Source: a virus
Length of the DNA: 24,680 nucleotides
IMG/VR virus record: IMGVR_UViG_3300020477_000124
Coordinates: 1 to 24,680 of that record
Strand: one strand, 5' to 3'
Numbering within the stretch: position 1 is the stretch's first letter; each line of letters starts with the position of its first letter. Made by a program: the position numbers and the translations under genes. The notes under the pieces are model-generated. The model ran no database searches. It saw nothing but the letters and a program-made list of their open reading frames with translations, and was not told the origin of the DNA. Shown here piece by piece: positions 5,301-12,707 of this stretch.

Positions 5301-7002
5301 CGATGGCAATGTTGTAGTCGCCAGTTGGTGCAGTTGTGCCGTCGCCTTGTAGTGCGCCTTTACCAATCGCAACGCAACCTGTGATAGAAGTCGCATCGTA
5401 TGCGGCATAAGCACCAACAACTGTGTTTTCAGCACCCGTGACATCTGCACCCGCATTGACTCCAATGGCCACGTTGTCGGCGCTGCTACTAAGATTAGTG
5501 AGTGCTTGATAACCCAAACCGACATTCCGCGTCCCCGTCGTGATTGCATCAAGCGAGTAGTTCCCGATGGCAATGTTGTGGTTGCCGGTGGCGTTGTCAG
5601 AATTGTCACCAGCACTATCTGCGGCTTTGAGTGCGCTGTACCCAATCGCTATGCAATCGTCTGTGGTGGTTGCGTAAAAACCGGCCCAAGTGCCAAGAAA
5701 CGTGTTTCTACTGCCAGTAGTCTGGTTTCCGGTATATGAACCTAAACCAACATTCAACTCACCCCCCGTGAGTGCTTCAAAGCAACTACGACCAACGGCT
5801 GTGTTCCTGTTGCCAGTACAAGCAGCCAACGCATTCATTCCTACGGCAGTTGTATGCAGCGAACCAACCGCTAATGCTGCTGCACCACTACCCACGGCAG
5901 TTGCATCGCTGCCGGTGAATGCGTTGAGTGCTTTATATCCAACACCTGTATTATCGTGACCTACGCCAGCAGCACCAACAGTTCCATAGCCAATCGCCGT
6001 GTTGTAATTACAATCTGTGCCTCCAACTAATGACGACCGACCAAGGGCCGTGTTTCTTTTACCCGAAGTGAGCGCAGCCGAGGAATTAGAGCCAACTGCG
6101 GTGTTGTGGTCAGCGGTGGCTGTTAAAACAGCCGTAAGTGCGTTGTAACCAATGGCCGTGTTTTCAAGCGCACCAGCTAAAGCACCATCCATTGCATCCG
6201 TTCCAACTGCCGTGTTTGAATCGTCACCATTCGCACCGTGGCCAATGTCCAGCGAGCCGACTGTGAATGTGCCGGGGATGGAGACCGCTCCCGCGCTTGA
6301 GATGGTGAGCCGTTCAGTTGGAGCCGCACCCGTTGCACTCGTCCAAAAACTTAAACCGTGCGCGTTGTTCGTGTCAGTCGCCTTGGCTTCAATTATCGCG
6401 CCCCGTGCCGCACCTGCGTCAGACGGGTCAAAAGCCGCACGGCCAGACATAAACAACCGAACTCCCGCGCCGTTACTCGCGCCGCCGTTGTCGTTGGCGA
6501 GGTTCACTTGAGTTACTACCGCGCCCGCCGATGCATCGTGAATGTGCAACTTGGTTTTTGGACTAGCGGAATTAATCGCCACATTGCCCGTGCTGTCGAT
6601 GACCAATGCGTTTGCGCGAGTAGTTCCAGCGTCAATGACAGAAAACTCCCAAGCGTTTTCGGACGCATCCCAAGTCAGCCGTCCAGTATTGTTGGAATCC
6701 TCACCCATTATCAAATGGCAGTCTCCAGAATCGCCAATAGTGAGTGCGGTGTCGGATGTCACCCCGCTCAAATCCGCCCCGACTCTCACATTGCCCGAGG
6801 ACACAACAATGTCCAAATTGTTGCTATCGTCCTCGCTTATCGTGATATTGCTGCCCTCGTTGTTCGAGAGCCATTGCATCACATCGGAACTCGCACCATC
6901 GGACTTGATGATGGGTTCGTTCTCGATATGTGTGCCAGCCGCAATCGTGCGGTCAACATTTACGGTGACGTTTCCGCCTCCTCCGTTTAATGAAGCTCCC
7001 AT
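2386..7002 (-). CDS. Giant tail fibre/spike with YadA-like head repeats and C-terminal peptidase S74 chaperone
   Basis: This protein has 1538 residues, with AAGGAG seven bases before the ATG. Residues 1 to about 260 are a Ser/Asn/Asp-rich beta-type stalk. Residues of about 262-1130 contain about 48 copies of an N-T-A-[IV]-G-Y-x-A-L-like unit, as in trimeric adhesin heads. From residue 1149 there is a peptidase S74 (intramolecular chaperone) domain. The S-D-R-R-V-K motif gives the expected Ser1149/Lys1154 pair used in self-cleavage. The domain resumes at GLIAQDV (1483-1489) and ends in a helical stretch (LVMPLIKAVQELSARVKTLEG). Between them lies an insert of about 300 residues rich in Glu, Val, Thr and Ala with recurring VQEARD-like units. 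The protein should trimerise, cleave itself and act in receptor binding. The gene is AT-richer than its neighbours. Confidence 0.9.
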   Translation of the reverse strand: MGASLNGGGGNVTVNVDRTIAAGTHIENEPIIKSDGASSDVMQWLSNNEGSNITISEDDSNNLDIVVSSGNVRVGADLSGVTSDTALTIGDSGDCHLIMGEDSNNTGRLTWDASENAWEFSVIDAGTTRANALVIDSTGNVAINSASPKTKLHIHDASAGAVVTQVNLANDNGGASNGAGVRLFMSGRAAFDPSDAGAARGAIIEAKATDTNNAHGLSFWTSATGAAPTERLTISSAGAVSIPGTFTVGSLDIGHGANGDDSNTAVGTDAMDGALAGALENTAIGYNALTAVLTATADHNTAVGSNSSAALTSGKRNTALGRSSLVGGTDCNYNTAIGYGTVGAAGVGHDNTGVGYKALNAFTGSDATAVGSGAAALAVGSLHTTAVGMNALAACTGNRNTAVGRSCFEALTGGELNVGLGSYTGNQTTGSRNTFLGTWAGFYATTTDDCIAIGYSALKAADSAGDNSDNATGNHNIAIGNYSLDAITTGTRNVGLGYQALTNLSSSADNVAIGVNAGADVTGAENTVVGAYAAYDATSITGCVAIGKGALQGDGTTAPTGDYNIAIGNYSLDATTTGNKNVAVGHQAGSAMTDGIGNIAIGYNAMLAANASEHYNVAIGHQALSAETSSADGCVAIGYNALLAQNRNASKNTAIGYQALTSLGSGVDDGGVQNTAVGYQAGALGAIGGGTGAGDGDDNTMVGYRAGYAITTGADNTIMGSIAGDALDTGDSNVLIGRSAGGAITNNNGNVAVGAWALDAANDSENYNVAVGFGAMGSETSGADACVAVGLYALTGQNANVKNTAIGGYAGEKIDDSTGNTFVGYYAGNETYQASTGSNSVAVGHNAFQNMRGGANVAVGYEALKGSGTAGDNTGASNVAVGYEAGHVLEDGPGNVLIGRGAGKAMTTGDYNIAIGYQAALGMVGDSDSNIAIGANALDAEVSGSNNCIAIGRNALGAQNGTAGDITNLAIGSSAGSTISTGTQNVLIGHSAGSAIADDNDCTALGYNALAASTAGNKNTAIGSGCMDAAITGGQNTAVGAFAMSAAAAEMTSNTAIGTSALLNLNHANADSNVAVGANAGIQTTDASPAVVNEAKQSVFIGAATESADQDKVNEIVIGYGGQGQGTNTIQLGNASISALHCAQTSITSDRRVKRDVAASAVGLALIEKLQPITFKNVNPADYPDEIKENHLRDTTREELVTPAVEAADEVWEDVVVQEARDAVEEVTREEVHPAVEEVTEEVTIPAQDAEYEDRVVQEARDEITEERVTQEAREEIKGERHKHTEEEVTETVTREEIVEVDGKWVKKQISEEVTRIERTPVYEECDLYNEDGSLCTCCVQEAVEAKDAVVDEDGNEIEPAVEAVAEVREPVKHKVPVMEEYVVQEACDEVRETFVVQTAQEEVTERVCVREAVPERTETRVVVEAKDEWTETHIVTPAEPAREEIKERRLVSAAVEAKDAVYETVTVPADDRPDDDDTVRLGLIAQDVQTAMTEAGVEFDLVNESPNGKLSLKYGNLVMPLIKAVQELSARVKTLEG
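2568..3465 (-). repeat. Acidic E/V/T-rich repeat insert inside the S74 domain
   Basis: Residues of about 1180-1478 of the fibre protein are made of short related units such as VVQEARD, EEVTREEV, VTQEAREE and VEAKDAV. They also include a Cys-rich spot (LCTCC) and two Asp/Gly-rich turns (YNEDGSL, DEDGNEIEP). The DNA shows recurring GACTTCCTC and CGCGCTTCTTG-like words. Flanking residues on both sides match the S74 domain, so this is an in-frame expansion and not a separate gene. Confidence 0.75.
3558..6218 (-). repeat. Array of about 48 degenerate fibre-head repeats
   Basis: Coding repeats of roughly 12-28 codons each carry a core read as N-[TVI]-[AG]-[IVL]-G-x-x-A. I counted about 48 by eye. 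The spacers vary, and some blocks recur at longer period: NIAIGNYSLDA appears twice, and NVAIGHQ and NTAIGYQALT variants appear several times. The repeats are diverged at DNA level and are not perfect tandem copies. Each unit is expected to form one turn of a left-handed beta-roll in a trimeric fibre. End positions are approximate. Confidence 0.8.
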
Positions 7003-7014
7003 AGTCGGTCTCCT

Positions 7015-7395
7015 TTATTCAAATTCTACTAATGTGAAATCGTTTGTAGATGGGTGGATTGAAACGACGCCCGTGTATGAGCTCAAGTTCAACGTGCCAC
7101 CCGTGCCCGCCAAGCTGTTGTTGCCGGCCACCTCAAAATGATAATCCGATGCACCGGCACCGCTTCCCATCTTGATGTAAATCGCATCCGCCCCTATGTT
7201 CTGTATGAACAGGTCTTTCCTCGCGGTGTTGGCCGCGACAGATGTCGTGTCGCTTTTCTTTCCGCTGTTGGAACCTACGGTTTGCCCTTCGCCGCCAAGG
7301 TTCTTTAGTGCGCCCAGTATCTTGTTCTGTACGCGGAGGGGGGAGTCCTGAATGGAGTTTGCAACTCCGTCTGAATATATCTGTGGATTGTTCAT
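7015..7395 (-). CDS. Small virion structural protein, unknown role
   Basis: This 126-residue protein has an N-terminal helical part (residues 1-60, MNNPQIYSDGVANSIQDSPL at the start). A beta-rich part follows, with KDLFIQNIGADAIYIKMGSG and a later strand ending FTLVEFE. Such a beta-sandwich with an I-Q-N-x-G-x-x-x-I-Y core is, from memory, common in small phage decoration, head or neck proteins. It lies between the capsid terminator and the fibre gene, 12 bases before the fibre start, so it may be co-transcribed with the fibre and be its partner or a base. No clear ribosome site precedes the ATG. It should depend on read-through of the terminator at 7431-7476 or on a weak local promoter. Family not recognised with certainty. 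Confidence 0.6.
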   Translation of the reverse strand: MNNPQIYSDGVANSIQDSPLRVQNKILGALKNLGGEGQTVGSNSGKKSDTTSVAANTARKDLFIQNIGADAIYIKMGSGAGASDYHFEVAGNNSLAGTGGTLNLSSYTGVVSIHPSTNDFTLVEFE

Positions 7396-7430
7396 AAAGT
7401 GTTTTCTACTGCTTCAACTCTATCTAAATT

Positions 7431-7476
7431 AAAAAAAGCTGGTGGCTCACCCGCCTAATGGGGCGAGCCACCAGCT
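7431..7476 (-). terminator. Rho-independent terminator after the capsid gene
   Basis: On the minus strand a 12-bp perfect stem (AGCTGGTGGCTC pairing with GAGCCACCAGCT, top-strand arms about 7437-7448 and 7465-7476) is closed by a loop of about 16 nt. Seven Ts follow directly (top strand A at 7431-7437). It starts 16 bases after the capsid stop codon. This is a strong intrinsic terminator for leftward transcription. Confidence 0.92.
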
Positions 7477-7491
7477 GCAAACTTCTACACC

Positions 7492-8745
7492 TTACACGGT
7501 GCAGGCGGTGACATCGGTTATCGTGATGTCATTCGACGTGCCGCAGGCACGCTTGAAGATAACCGTCATCCCGTGACTCGGGAACTCCGGCCTCGCGGCG
7601 TGCTTGAACTCGGCGTAGTGACGACCCAGCTTGTCCAGCGGGTCTTCACAGTCCGCGTTGGAAGCCATAATCTTGCTGCCGCCCGTCACCCACTTCCACT
7701 CACCCATATAGGAGGTGGGGTTCCAGCTGACACCGCCAGCTGAATTTACCGGCGGAACAATCTCCGAGGTAAACACAGACGGGTTCAGGATGATGGCTGC
7801 CTCGTAGGGGGCTGTCTGCCAAGCGGAGTTCAACTCCGCCTTCTTGCCCTTCGTGGCGGCGTTCATCTCGTACTGGTTCACGCGAACGTACTTACCAGCA
7901 CTATAGGTGAACCGCGCCGGACGAAGGTTGGGGATGTGGCGGAAGTTCTTGATCTGCCGCGTGGCACCCATCCGGCTCATCAGCTCGGAAGCTGACCCTT
8001 TGCCCGAATCGGCGTGACGGAAGTCGTTCCGCATCTCGCCGTGCAGCGCAAGCTGCTGGCTGGCTTCCAAGCCAATCAACAGCGGGAACACAGGGCCGTC
8101 CTCGCCGTAGCTGATCCAACCATTGCTGTCCGGGTTGGTCGCGCCACGGTCAATCAGGTCAACCGCCAGCTGGTCAAGCAGCTGCTGCGTGATGGTGGAG
8201 GCGGCCTCCTCTACGGCAACTGCCTCAAGTTCTCCCTCGGTGTCCACAATCGACAAGCCGTTCCCGGCGGGAACCTTCGACGCGAACTTCATATAGAGGT
8301 TCTCGTACCGCTTCTCCCAGCTGCGCTGCGCCCGCTTGGTCATTTCCTCCACATAGGCGCGAAGGAATGTGTCCACGTTGTGATCGTAGATCAGGTCATC
8401 CTTACAAATGACCGGCCCGCGAAGCGCAAACTCCTCTGGGTTGTAAGTGCGGCTGGTGTAGCCCACTTCCACGTCGGTGTAGCTGCTGGCGCAGGAGCCT
8501 CCGGCTCCGCCGTCGTCACCGCCCCCTACTACGGTGTTGGTGATCGCCGTCCAAGTCTCGGTGTCGTCCGTCGGTTCGCTGTTCTCGATAGCGAACGTCG
8601 TCTTGGTGGTTCCCACACCCGTCTCAAAAGTTCCGCGAGGAATAGCATTAAGCCAAACGGAACGATAAGAAGCATTGCGATAAACCTCATCGGCTAAATT
8701 CTCCGTGGCAACCGCGAAAGCATCAAATACATTACTACAAGCCAT
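7492..8745 (-). CDS. Major capsid protein
   Basis: This 417-residue protein starts at ATG 8745, chosen because AGGAAAGG lies about seven bases upstream and the sequence upstream of it is non-coding. It begins MACSNVFDAFAVATENLADE. A long helix of about 40 residues near the middle (FLRAYVEEMTKRAQRSWEKR) matches the spine helix of HK97-type capsids. Beta-rich segments follow, and the C-terminus has VIFKRACG and a strand ending ITDVTACTV. Position just after the scaffold, a length typical of capsid proteins, a strong ribosome site and a private terminator all support it. No processing protease is visible in this module. The call is from context and general fold features, not a recognised close homologue. 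Confidence 0.78.
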   Translation of the reverse strand: MACSNVFDAFAVATENLADEVYRNASYRSVWLNAIPRGTFETGVGTTKTTFAIENSEPTDDTETWTAITNTVVGGGDDGGAGGSCASSYTDVEVGYTSRTYNPEEFALRGPVICKDDLIYDHNVDTFLRAYVEEMTKRAQRSWEKRYENLYMKFASKVPAGNGLSIVDTEGELEAVAVEEAASTITQQLLDQLAVDLIDRGATNPDSNGWISYGEDGPVFPLLIGLEASQQLALHGEMRNDFRHADSGKGSASELMSRMGATRQIKNFRHIPNLRPARFTYSAGKYVRVNQYEMNAATKGKKAELNSAWQTAPYEAAIILNPSVFTSEIVPPVNSAGGVSWNPTSYMGEWKWVTGGSKIMASNADCEDPLDKLGRHYAEFKHAARPEFPSHGMTVIFKRACGTSNDITITDVTACTV

Positions 8746-8961
8746 AGTAAATCCTTTCCTTAAAAGGGTTCTAACTAATGACGCAACACCACACTTCCAC
8801 ACGGAAGGGGGCGCATACGCCTCCTGTTCGGTCGGCCAATCCCGATTGGGCCGGTGCGATTGCCACTCGCTGCAAGGCTAAACGTGAGCCGGTTTATGCG
8901 CCCGGCTCGGGGCGCAACACTCTTGTGCATCGGGTCGGCTTGGGGCGTCAAACGGTTTGTG
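8746..8961 (-). promoter_or_regulatory. Hairpin-rich leader of the capsid mRNA (non-coding)
   Basis: These 216 bases between the scaffold terminator and the capsid start hold no convincing gene. At least four inverted repeats lie in a row: GAGCCGG/CCGGCTC (8886-8892/8902-8908), CGGCCAATC/GATTGGGCCG (8834-8842/8845-8854, one bulge), GGCG/CGCC (8811-8814/8819-8822) and CTTCC/GGAAG (8795-8799/8804-8808). The leftward transcript would start near 8930-8960, fold heavily, and end with the capsid ribosome site (AGGAAAGG near 8753-8760). It could control capsid translation or stabilise the mRNA. It is not a known riboswitch class that I can recognise. Confidence 0.5.
8947..8959 (-). promoter_or_regulatory. 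Shared motif CAAACCGTTTGAC upstream of the capsid unit
   Basis: On the minus strand the 13 bases CAAACCGTTTGAC end two bases from the scaffold terminator T-run. The same 13 bases occur on the plus strand at 14974-14986 in the divergent control region. It contains the near-palindrome CAAAC-C-GTTTG and a TTGAC that resembles a -35 box. No good TATAAT-like -10 box follows at the usual distance, so a standard sigma-70 promoter is not demonstrated. An operator or a phage-specific promoter element is possible. Confidence 0.45.
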
Positions 8962-9066
8962 AAAAAAAATGACGGCCACCGGCCGCCCGTGGGTGCAGGC
9001 CGGCAGGGCAAGCAACTCACGACGGCGGGGAGGAGGAACGCCGCCGCCCACGACCCCGTGGCCGTC
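8962..9066 (-). terminator. Long-stem intrinsic terminator after the scaffold gene
   Basis: On the minus strand GACGGCCAC (9066-9058) pairs with GTGGCCGTC (8979-8971), a perfect 9-bp stem, followed after one base by eight Ts (top strand A at 8962-8969). The enclosed stretch of about 78 nt holds further complementary words (CGTGGG with CCCACG), so the folded form is branched. It begins eight bases after the scaffold stop. It should separate scaffold and capsid transcription. Confidence 0.8.
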
Positions 9067-9073
9067 AAGATTG

Positions 9074-10204
9074 TTACCGAGCGCCGCGCACCCCCAGATC
9101 GCGCAACTCTCCAAGCACCTTGTCGCTGAAGGAACTGTTCTGCACCGGCTTCGGGTCTTCCCCGGAAACCGCCCCCGTGGCCGACGGCTCGGCCCCCTTC
9201 AGCTTGTTGATCTCCGCCTGCAGCCGGCGGTTGTGTTCCACCAGCCCGGCGTTCTGCTCCACCAGCGCACCGCCGCTGGCCGCCCACAGCGCCGCCGTTG
9301 CCGCATCCTCGAAGCTGTTCTGCTCCATCAGGATTTTCCGGGCGAGGTTTACCCGCTCCCGAACGCCGGCGTTCCACTCATCGTCCCCCTCCCGCGACTG
9401 GTAGATTGGGATATTCTCCTGCGCCTGCTTGAGCATCTCGCTGAACGAGCTCTCCAGCGCCTTGCTCCGCTTGGCCTGCTGCGCCTCCGTCCCGGCCTGC
9501 TCCTCGGCGATCATCTTCTGGTAGCTCTCCCGGCTGCTCTCCAGCTGCGCGTCCCGCTCGTGCGCGATCTCGTCAATCCGGCTGACCGCGCTCTGGATGT
9601 ACGCCTGCCTCGACGCCGGCAGGTCAGCCGTCAGCGCGTCCAGCGCGTCGGCCCGCTTCGGGCTGGCCGGCATCTTGAGGATGCCCACCAGCTCCCGCCG
9701 GCTCTCCTCTGGGACGTAGGCGCTTACCCGCTCGATCTGCGCGTTGATCGGCTCCACGAACTGCTTCTGGAACTTCGGGTGTCGCTCCAGATTGGAAACG
9801 CTCACCAGCTGGCTCAACTCGTCGTACTCCGCCTTCAGCTGGTCGTACTCCTCCATTCGGGAAGACTGATCCTCCAGCTCGGCCACCTTCGCGCTCATCT
9901 CCTCGGCCTGTCTGCGGGCCTCGTCCCGCTCCTGCTTGATCAGCTTGAAATCCTTTGCCGAGCGGGACTCCTTCTTCGTGTCCGCCGCAGCCTCCTCGGG
10001 CGGACTCCCCACCGCAGCCTCCTCGGGGGGCGGATCGGCCGGCGGTGGGGGCGCGCTTTCGTCCGGCGCGGCAGCCGTTTCGCTACCCATCGCCTGCTTG
10101 AAGGCGTCCGCCATACTGCTGATGTTTTGGTTTGTCTCCGGCAGCAGGCTCGGGTTCCCCACCACGGCCGCCGGGCTGGCTTCTGTCGTTGCTTCCTTAC
10201 TCAT
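9074..10204 (-). CDS. Head scaffolding protein
   Basis: This 376-residue protein starts at ATG 10204 with AGGAG eight bases upstream. An acidic, Pro/Ala-rich region at about residues 45-80 (PPPPADPPPEEAAVG) is followed by coiled coils at about 85-140 (FKLIKQERDEARRQAEEMSA) and further Glu/Gln/Ala helices to about 340. It ends in a basic tail (DKVLGELRDLGVRGAR). This acidic, highly helical and compositionally biased make-up, with a basic C-terminus directly before the capsid gene, is typical of phage scaffolds, which guide procapsid assembly and then leave. The start overlaps the preceding stop by eight bases. Position and composition make the call likely; no family motif is claimed. Confidence 0.75.
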   Translation of the reverse strand: MSKEATTEASPAAVVGNPSLLPETNQNISSMADAFKQAMGSETAAAPDESAPPPPADPPPEEAAVGSPPEEAAADTKKESRSAKDFKLIKQERDEARRQAEEMSAKVAELEDQSSRMEEYDQLKAEYDELSQLVSVSNLERHPKFQKQFVEPINAQIERVSAYVPEESRRELVGILKMPASPKRADALDALTADLPASRQAYIQSAVSRIDEIAHERDAQLESSRESYQKMIAEEQAGTEAQQAKRSKALESSFSEMLKQAQENIPIYQSREGDDEWNAGVRERVNLARKILMEQNSFEDAATAALWAASGGALVEQNAGLVEHNRRLQAEINKLKGAEPSATGAVSGEDPKPVQNSSFSDKVLGELRDLGVRGAR

Positions 10205-10481
10205 TTATGTTGCTCCTGCTAAATGTCGCCTCCGGCTCCTCCGGCAGCTGGGGAGTCGCCTCACCCATCGCCTTCAGCACCTTCAGCGTAAATTCGTACC
10301 CTTTCTGCATCCCGTGGGCGTAGGCGAAATCGGTCGCCGAGGAACCGAACGGCAGCGGCACCCGCACCAGCGGGGACTCCGCCCTCAATACCTCCTCCAT
10401 CGCCCTGAATGTCGCCCCGGACATCAGCTTGCGCGCCTTGTCCACGGATGTGGCCGACGCCGTCCATTCGGTTAGTGTCAT
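10197..10481 (-). CDS. Small protein between portal and scaffold, unknown function
   Basis: This 94-residue protein has a helical N-terminus (MTLTEWTASATSVDKARKLM), then VLRAESPLVRVPLPFGSS and a helix (YAHGMQKGYEFTLKVLKAMG). It has no signal peptide or membrane segment. A strong AAAGGGAGG touches the ATG, leaving unusually little spacing. The gene overlaps the scaffold start by eight bases and lies 30 bases after the portal stop. Its place suggests a head-assembly helper or minor head protein. I do not recognise the family. Confidence 0.65.
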   Translation of the reverse strand: MTLTEWTASATSVDKARKLMSGATFRAMEEVLRAESPLVRVPLPFGSSATDFAYAHGMQKGYEFTLKVLKAMGEATPQLPEEPEATFSRSNINE

Positions 10482-10511
10482 CCTCCCTTTGTGTTGGTTT
10501 CGCCTGCTAAA

Positions 10512-12707
10512 CTAGATCGCGGCCGCCGCTTTCGCGTCCGCCAGCGCCATCTCTTGGCGCATCTTTGCCTCACTCCTCTGGATGTCGGCCTGCAGGGCGG
10601 CGTCTTTACGCGCCTCCTCCCTCTCCATTGCGGCCATCTTCATCTGTTCCTCCGGCGCTGGCCCGGCCTGCGCCTGCGCCTGCTGCTCCATCTGTGCGGC
10701 CTGCGCCTGCTCCATCTGCTGCGCCACCTGATTGGCCAGCTCGTTCGCGAAGCCGGACAGCTCCTTCAGCTGTTCACCCAGCTGCTTCACTTCGTCCTTT
10801 CGAGAATCGTCCGCCTCGAGCGCAGCGAGGTGCTCCCCGATGTGAGGAATAAGTATGCTGAAAAACTGTGCAGCCATAGCCGGATCGCCACCTTGCTGGA
10901 TCGCCTGCGCTATTTCTGTGCCTTTTGCTAGGTGTGTTTGGGCGTGCAGCGAATGGTTGTGCGAGTCGGTGATGATGACGGGGTTTCCCATTTGCATAAC
11001 AGCGTTCTCGATGTTCGCCTCTGCAATCTGGTCTTTGGCGTAAATGTCCTGCTCCGGCCCCACCATATAGCGCCCCACCTGCTGCTGTCCGGCCAGCGCG
11101 GCAATGTAATCCCGCAGCAGCGCGTCCCGGCCCGACTCCGGCAGCTGGCCCGCAATCTGCATCAGGCCGGAAATTGTCTGCATCCGAAGGAATGCCGACC
11201 CTTGGCCGTAGTTGCGGGACGCCTCAACGTAGTCGAGACTGGTCAGCGCCTCCCTCGGAACCCCGCGTGACACGCAACGCTTCTGGAACTCAATCGCCTC
11301 CGCGTCCACCACGTCCGGGTTGGCCGCTCGCCGGTATCGCTCGGCAAAAAAGTGATCCAGCTGCTGGTAATACCGCGCAATCTGCGTCTTCCCCAGCACG
11401 CTGGCCTGCTGCACGATTGCCTGAACCTCGGTCGCCGTCTTCGGGTTGCCCTGCGGCTTGTCGAGCCGCTGCCGGTACTGCGACAGGTTGGACTGCATCA
11501 CGCCCTCGAGCTCGCGATCCACCGCCATCGGGGCGTCCACGATGCCGGAGAACTGGCGCTGCACAACGCGGTATCCAGCTGGCAGGATGCTGTACGGCCC
11601 CATCTGGACAACGCTCGCCTTCTGCATCGCCTCCGGCGTCTCGGCCTGCAGCTGCATCGCCGAGGCGGTCGCCGCCACGTCCACCATATGACATTTCTGG
11701 CGGTTCTTCAGCTCGATCACCGGGTACATCTTGACGCCCAGACCCTTCACGCTGTGGTGCTGGCCGTCCCCCTTGTCGTAATACATCGGGTGCAGCACCT
11801 GATCCCAGCTGTCGTACTTGCCGACGTGCTCGTAAAGGAAGTCCGCCCCGTCCTCCTTGACGATGTAGCAGCTGATTCGACCCTCCTGCTCGCCCGCAGA
11901 CGGGTACTCCCTCACATAGATATGGGCCGCGTTGACGAGGTCGCATTGTGCGGAGTAGTGCAGGTCGTTGTTCCGAATCTTCTGCTGGTGCCACTCCCAG
12001 TTGTCGTGCCTCTGGTAGTTTTCCGGCCCCGACTCGATGATGGCGGCCCGCGTGGCGTCCACGTTCCAGCCGACCGAGGCGGCCGCCTTCGGGTCTCGGA
12101 TGTAGGCGTAGAGCTCGTGTGCCTGATAGCGTCGGCGCACCACCGCCACCTCCCAGTCGCCGGGATTGCTGCGCGCATTCTCCGGCACCAGCAGGTCGCC
12201 CGACTTGATTGCCCTTGCGCGCCAGCTGGTGGGGTTCTCGAAGGTCAGCGGCCCAGACCCGAACAGCACCATCTCGTGCTGCGAAAGCTGCATCGTGTAG
12301 TCAAACTCCCGATCCTTCTTCTGGAGCCGGTCAAACTCCTCGGTGATAATTCGAGAGTGCGCCACCCGCTCGGCGTCCGTCCCGACCCCCGTCTTGACCG
12401 TGGCGTAGGTTGGGGTCTCGCTGAACACGTCGTAGAACGCGGTCAGCGCAATTGAGAAGAATGCCTCCGCCTCGCGGAAGTTGACGTTGGTGCGGTACGA
12501 CTGGCCCGTTCGCTTGAGCTGGGCCGCGCTATACGGCGGGTTGCCGTCCACGATGCCCTTCACCTTGGCCCGGACACGGCCCCGCTCGCTGTCCGCCCGC
12601 ACCAGCATCTGCACCAGATCGACGACGGCCTTGGCCGAGGAAAGACGGGCCTTGGGAGGGGAGCCGCTCTCGTCAATGTTCTCCAGCGGCAGCGTGTGAC
12701 TGTTCAT
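10512..12707 (-). CDS. Portal protein (podovirus-type)
   Basis: This 731-residue protein is read from ATG 12707, which overlaps the upstream stop as ATGA. A helical N-terminus is followed by a mixed domain (YRTNVNFREAEAFFSIALTA; QLSQHEMVLFGSGPLTFENP), a stem/wing-like middle (QFSGIVDAPMAVDRELEGVM) and TEVQAIVQQASVLGKTQIAR, a stretch typical of the crown-side helices of portal proteins. The last 130 residues are a long Gln/Ala/Glu coiled coil (QQMEQAQAAQMEQQAQAQAG), a barrel-like tail as in long podovirus portals. It forms the dodecameric channel for DNA entry and the docking site for terminase and adaptor. Its place between terminase and scaffold supports it strongly. Confidence 0.85.
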   Translation of the reverse strand: MNSHTLPLENIDESGSPPKARLSSAKAVVDLVQMLVRADSERGRVRAKVKGIVDGNPPYSAAQLKRTGQSYRTNVNFREAEAFFSIALTAFYDVFSETPTYATVKTGVGTDAERVAHSRIITEEFDRLQKKDREFDYTMQLSQHEMVLFGSGPLTFENPTSWRARAIKSGDLLVPENARSNPGDWEVAVVRRRYQAHELYAYIRDPKAAASVGWNVDATRAAIIESGPENYQRHDNWEWHQQKIRNNDLHYSAQCDLVNAAHIYVREYPSAGEQEGRISCYIVKEDGADFLYEHVGKYDSWDQVLHPMYYDKGDGQHHSVKGLGVKMYPVIELKNRQKCHMVDVAATASAMQLQAETPEAMQKASVVQMGPYSILPAGYRVVQRQFSGIVDAPMAVDRELEGVMQSNLSQYRQRLDKPQGNPKTATEVQAIVQQASVLGKTQIARYYQQLDHFFAERYRRAANPDVVDAEAIEFQKRCVSRGVPREALTSLDYVEASRNYGQGSAFLRMQTISGLMQIAGQLPESGRDALLRDYIAALAGQQQVGRYMVGPEQDIYAKDQIAEANIENAVMQMGNPVIITDSHNHSLHAQTHLAKGTEIAQAIQQGGDPAMAAQFFSILIPHIGEHLAALEADDSRKDEVKQLGEQLKELSGFANELANQVAQQMEQAQAAQMEQQAQAQAGPAPEEQMKMAAMEREEARKDAALQADIQRSEAKMRQEMALADAKAAAAI

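Noticed and set aside
2386-7002. Diversity-generating retroelement variable region in the fibre
   Set aside because: No reverse transcriptase or template repeat is visible in the window, and the repeat variation is spread over all positions.
8775-9377. 200-codon minus-strand frame across the terminator and capsid leader
   Set aside because: It spans a clear terminator and overlaps the scaffold in another frame; codon use is unlike real genes here.
8969-10222. 417-codon plus-strand frame opposite the scaffold gene
   Set aside because: Arg/Leu/His-rich shadow of a GC-rich coding strand; the minus-strand scaffold frame has a good ribosome site and typical composition.
11352-12455. 367-codon plus-strand frame opposite the portal gene
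   Set aside because: His/Arg/Leu/Val-rich antisense shadow, no start signal; the portal frame shows family-like sequence.
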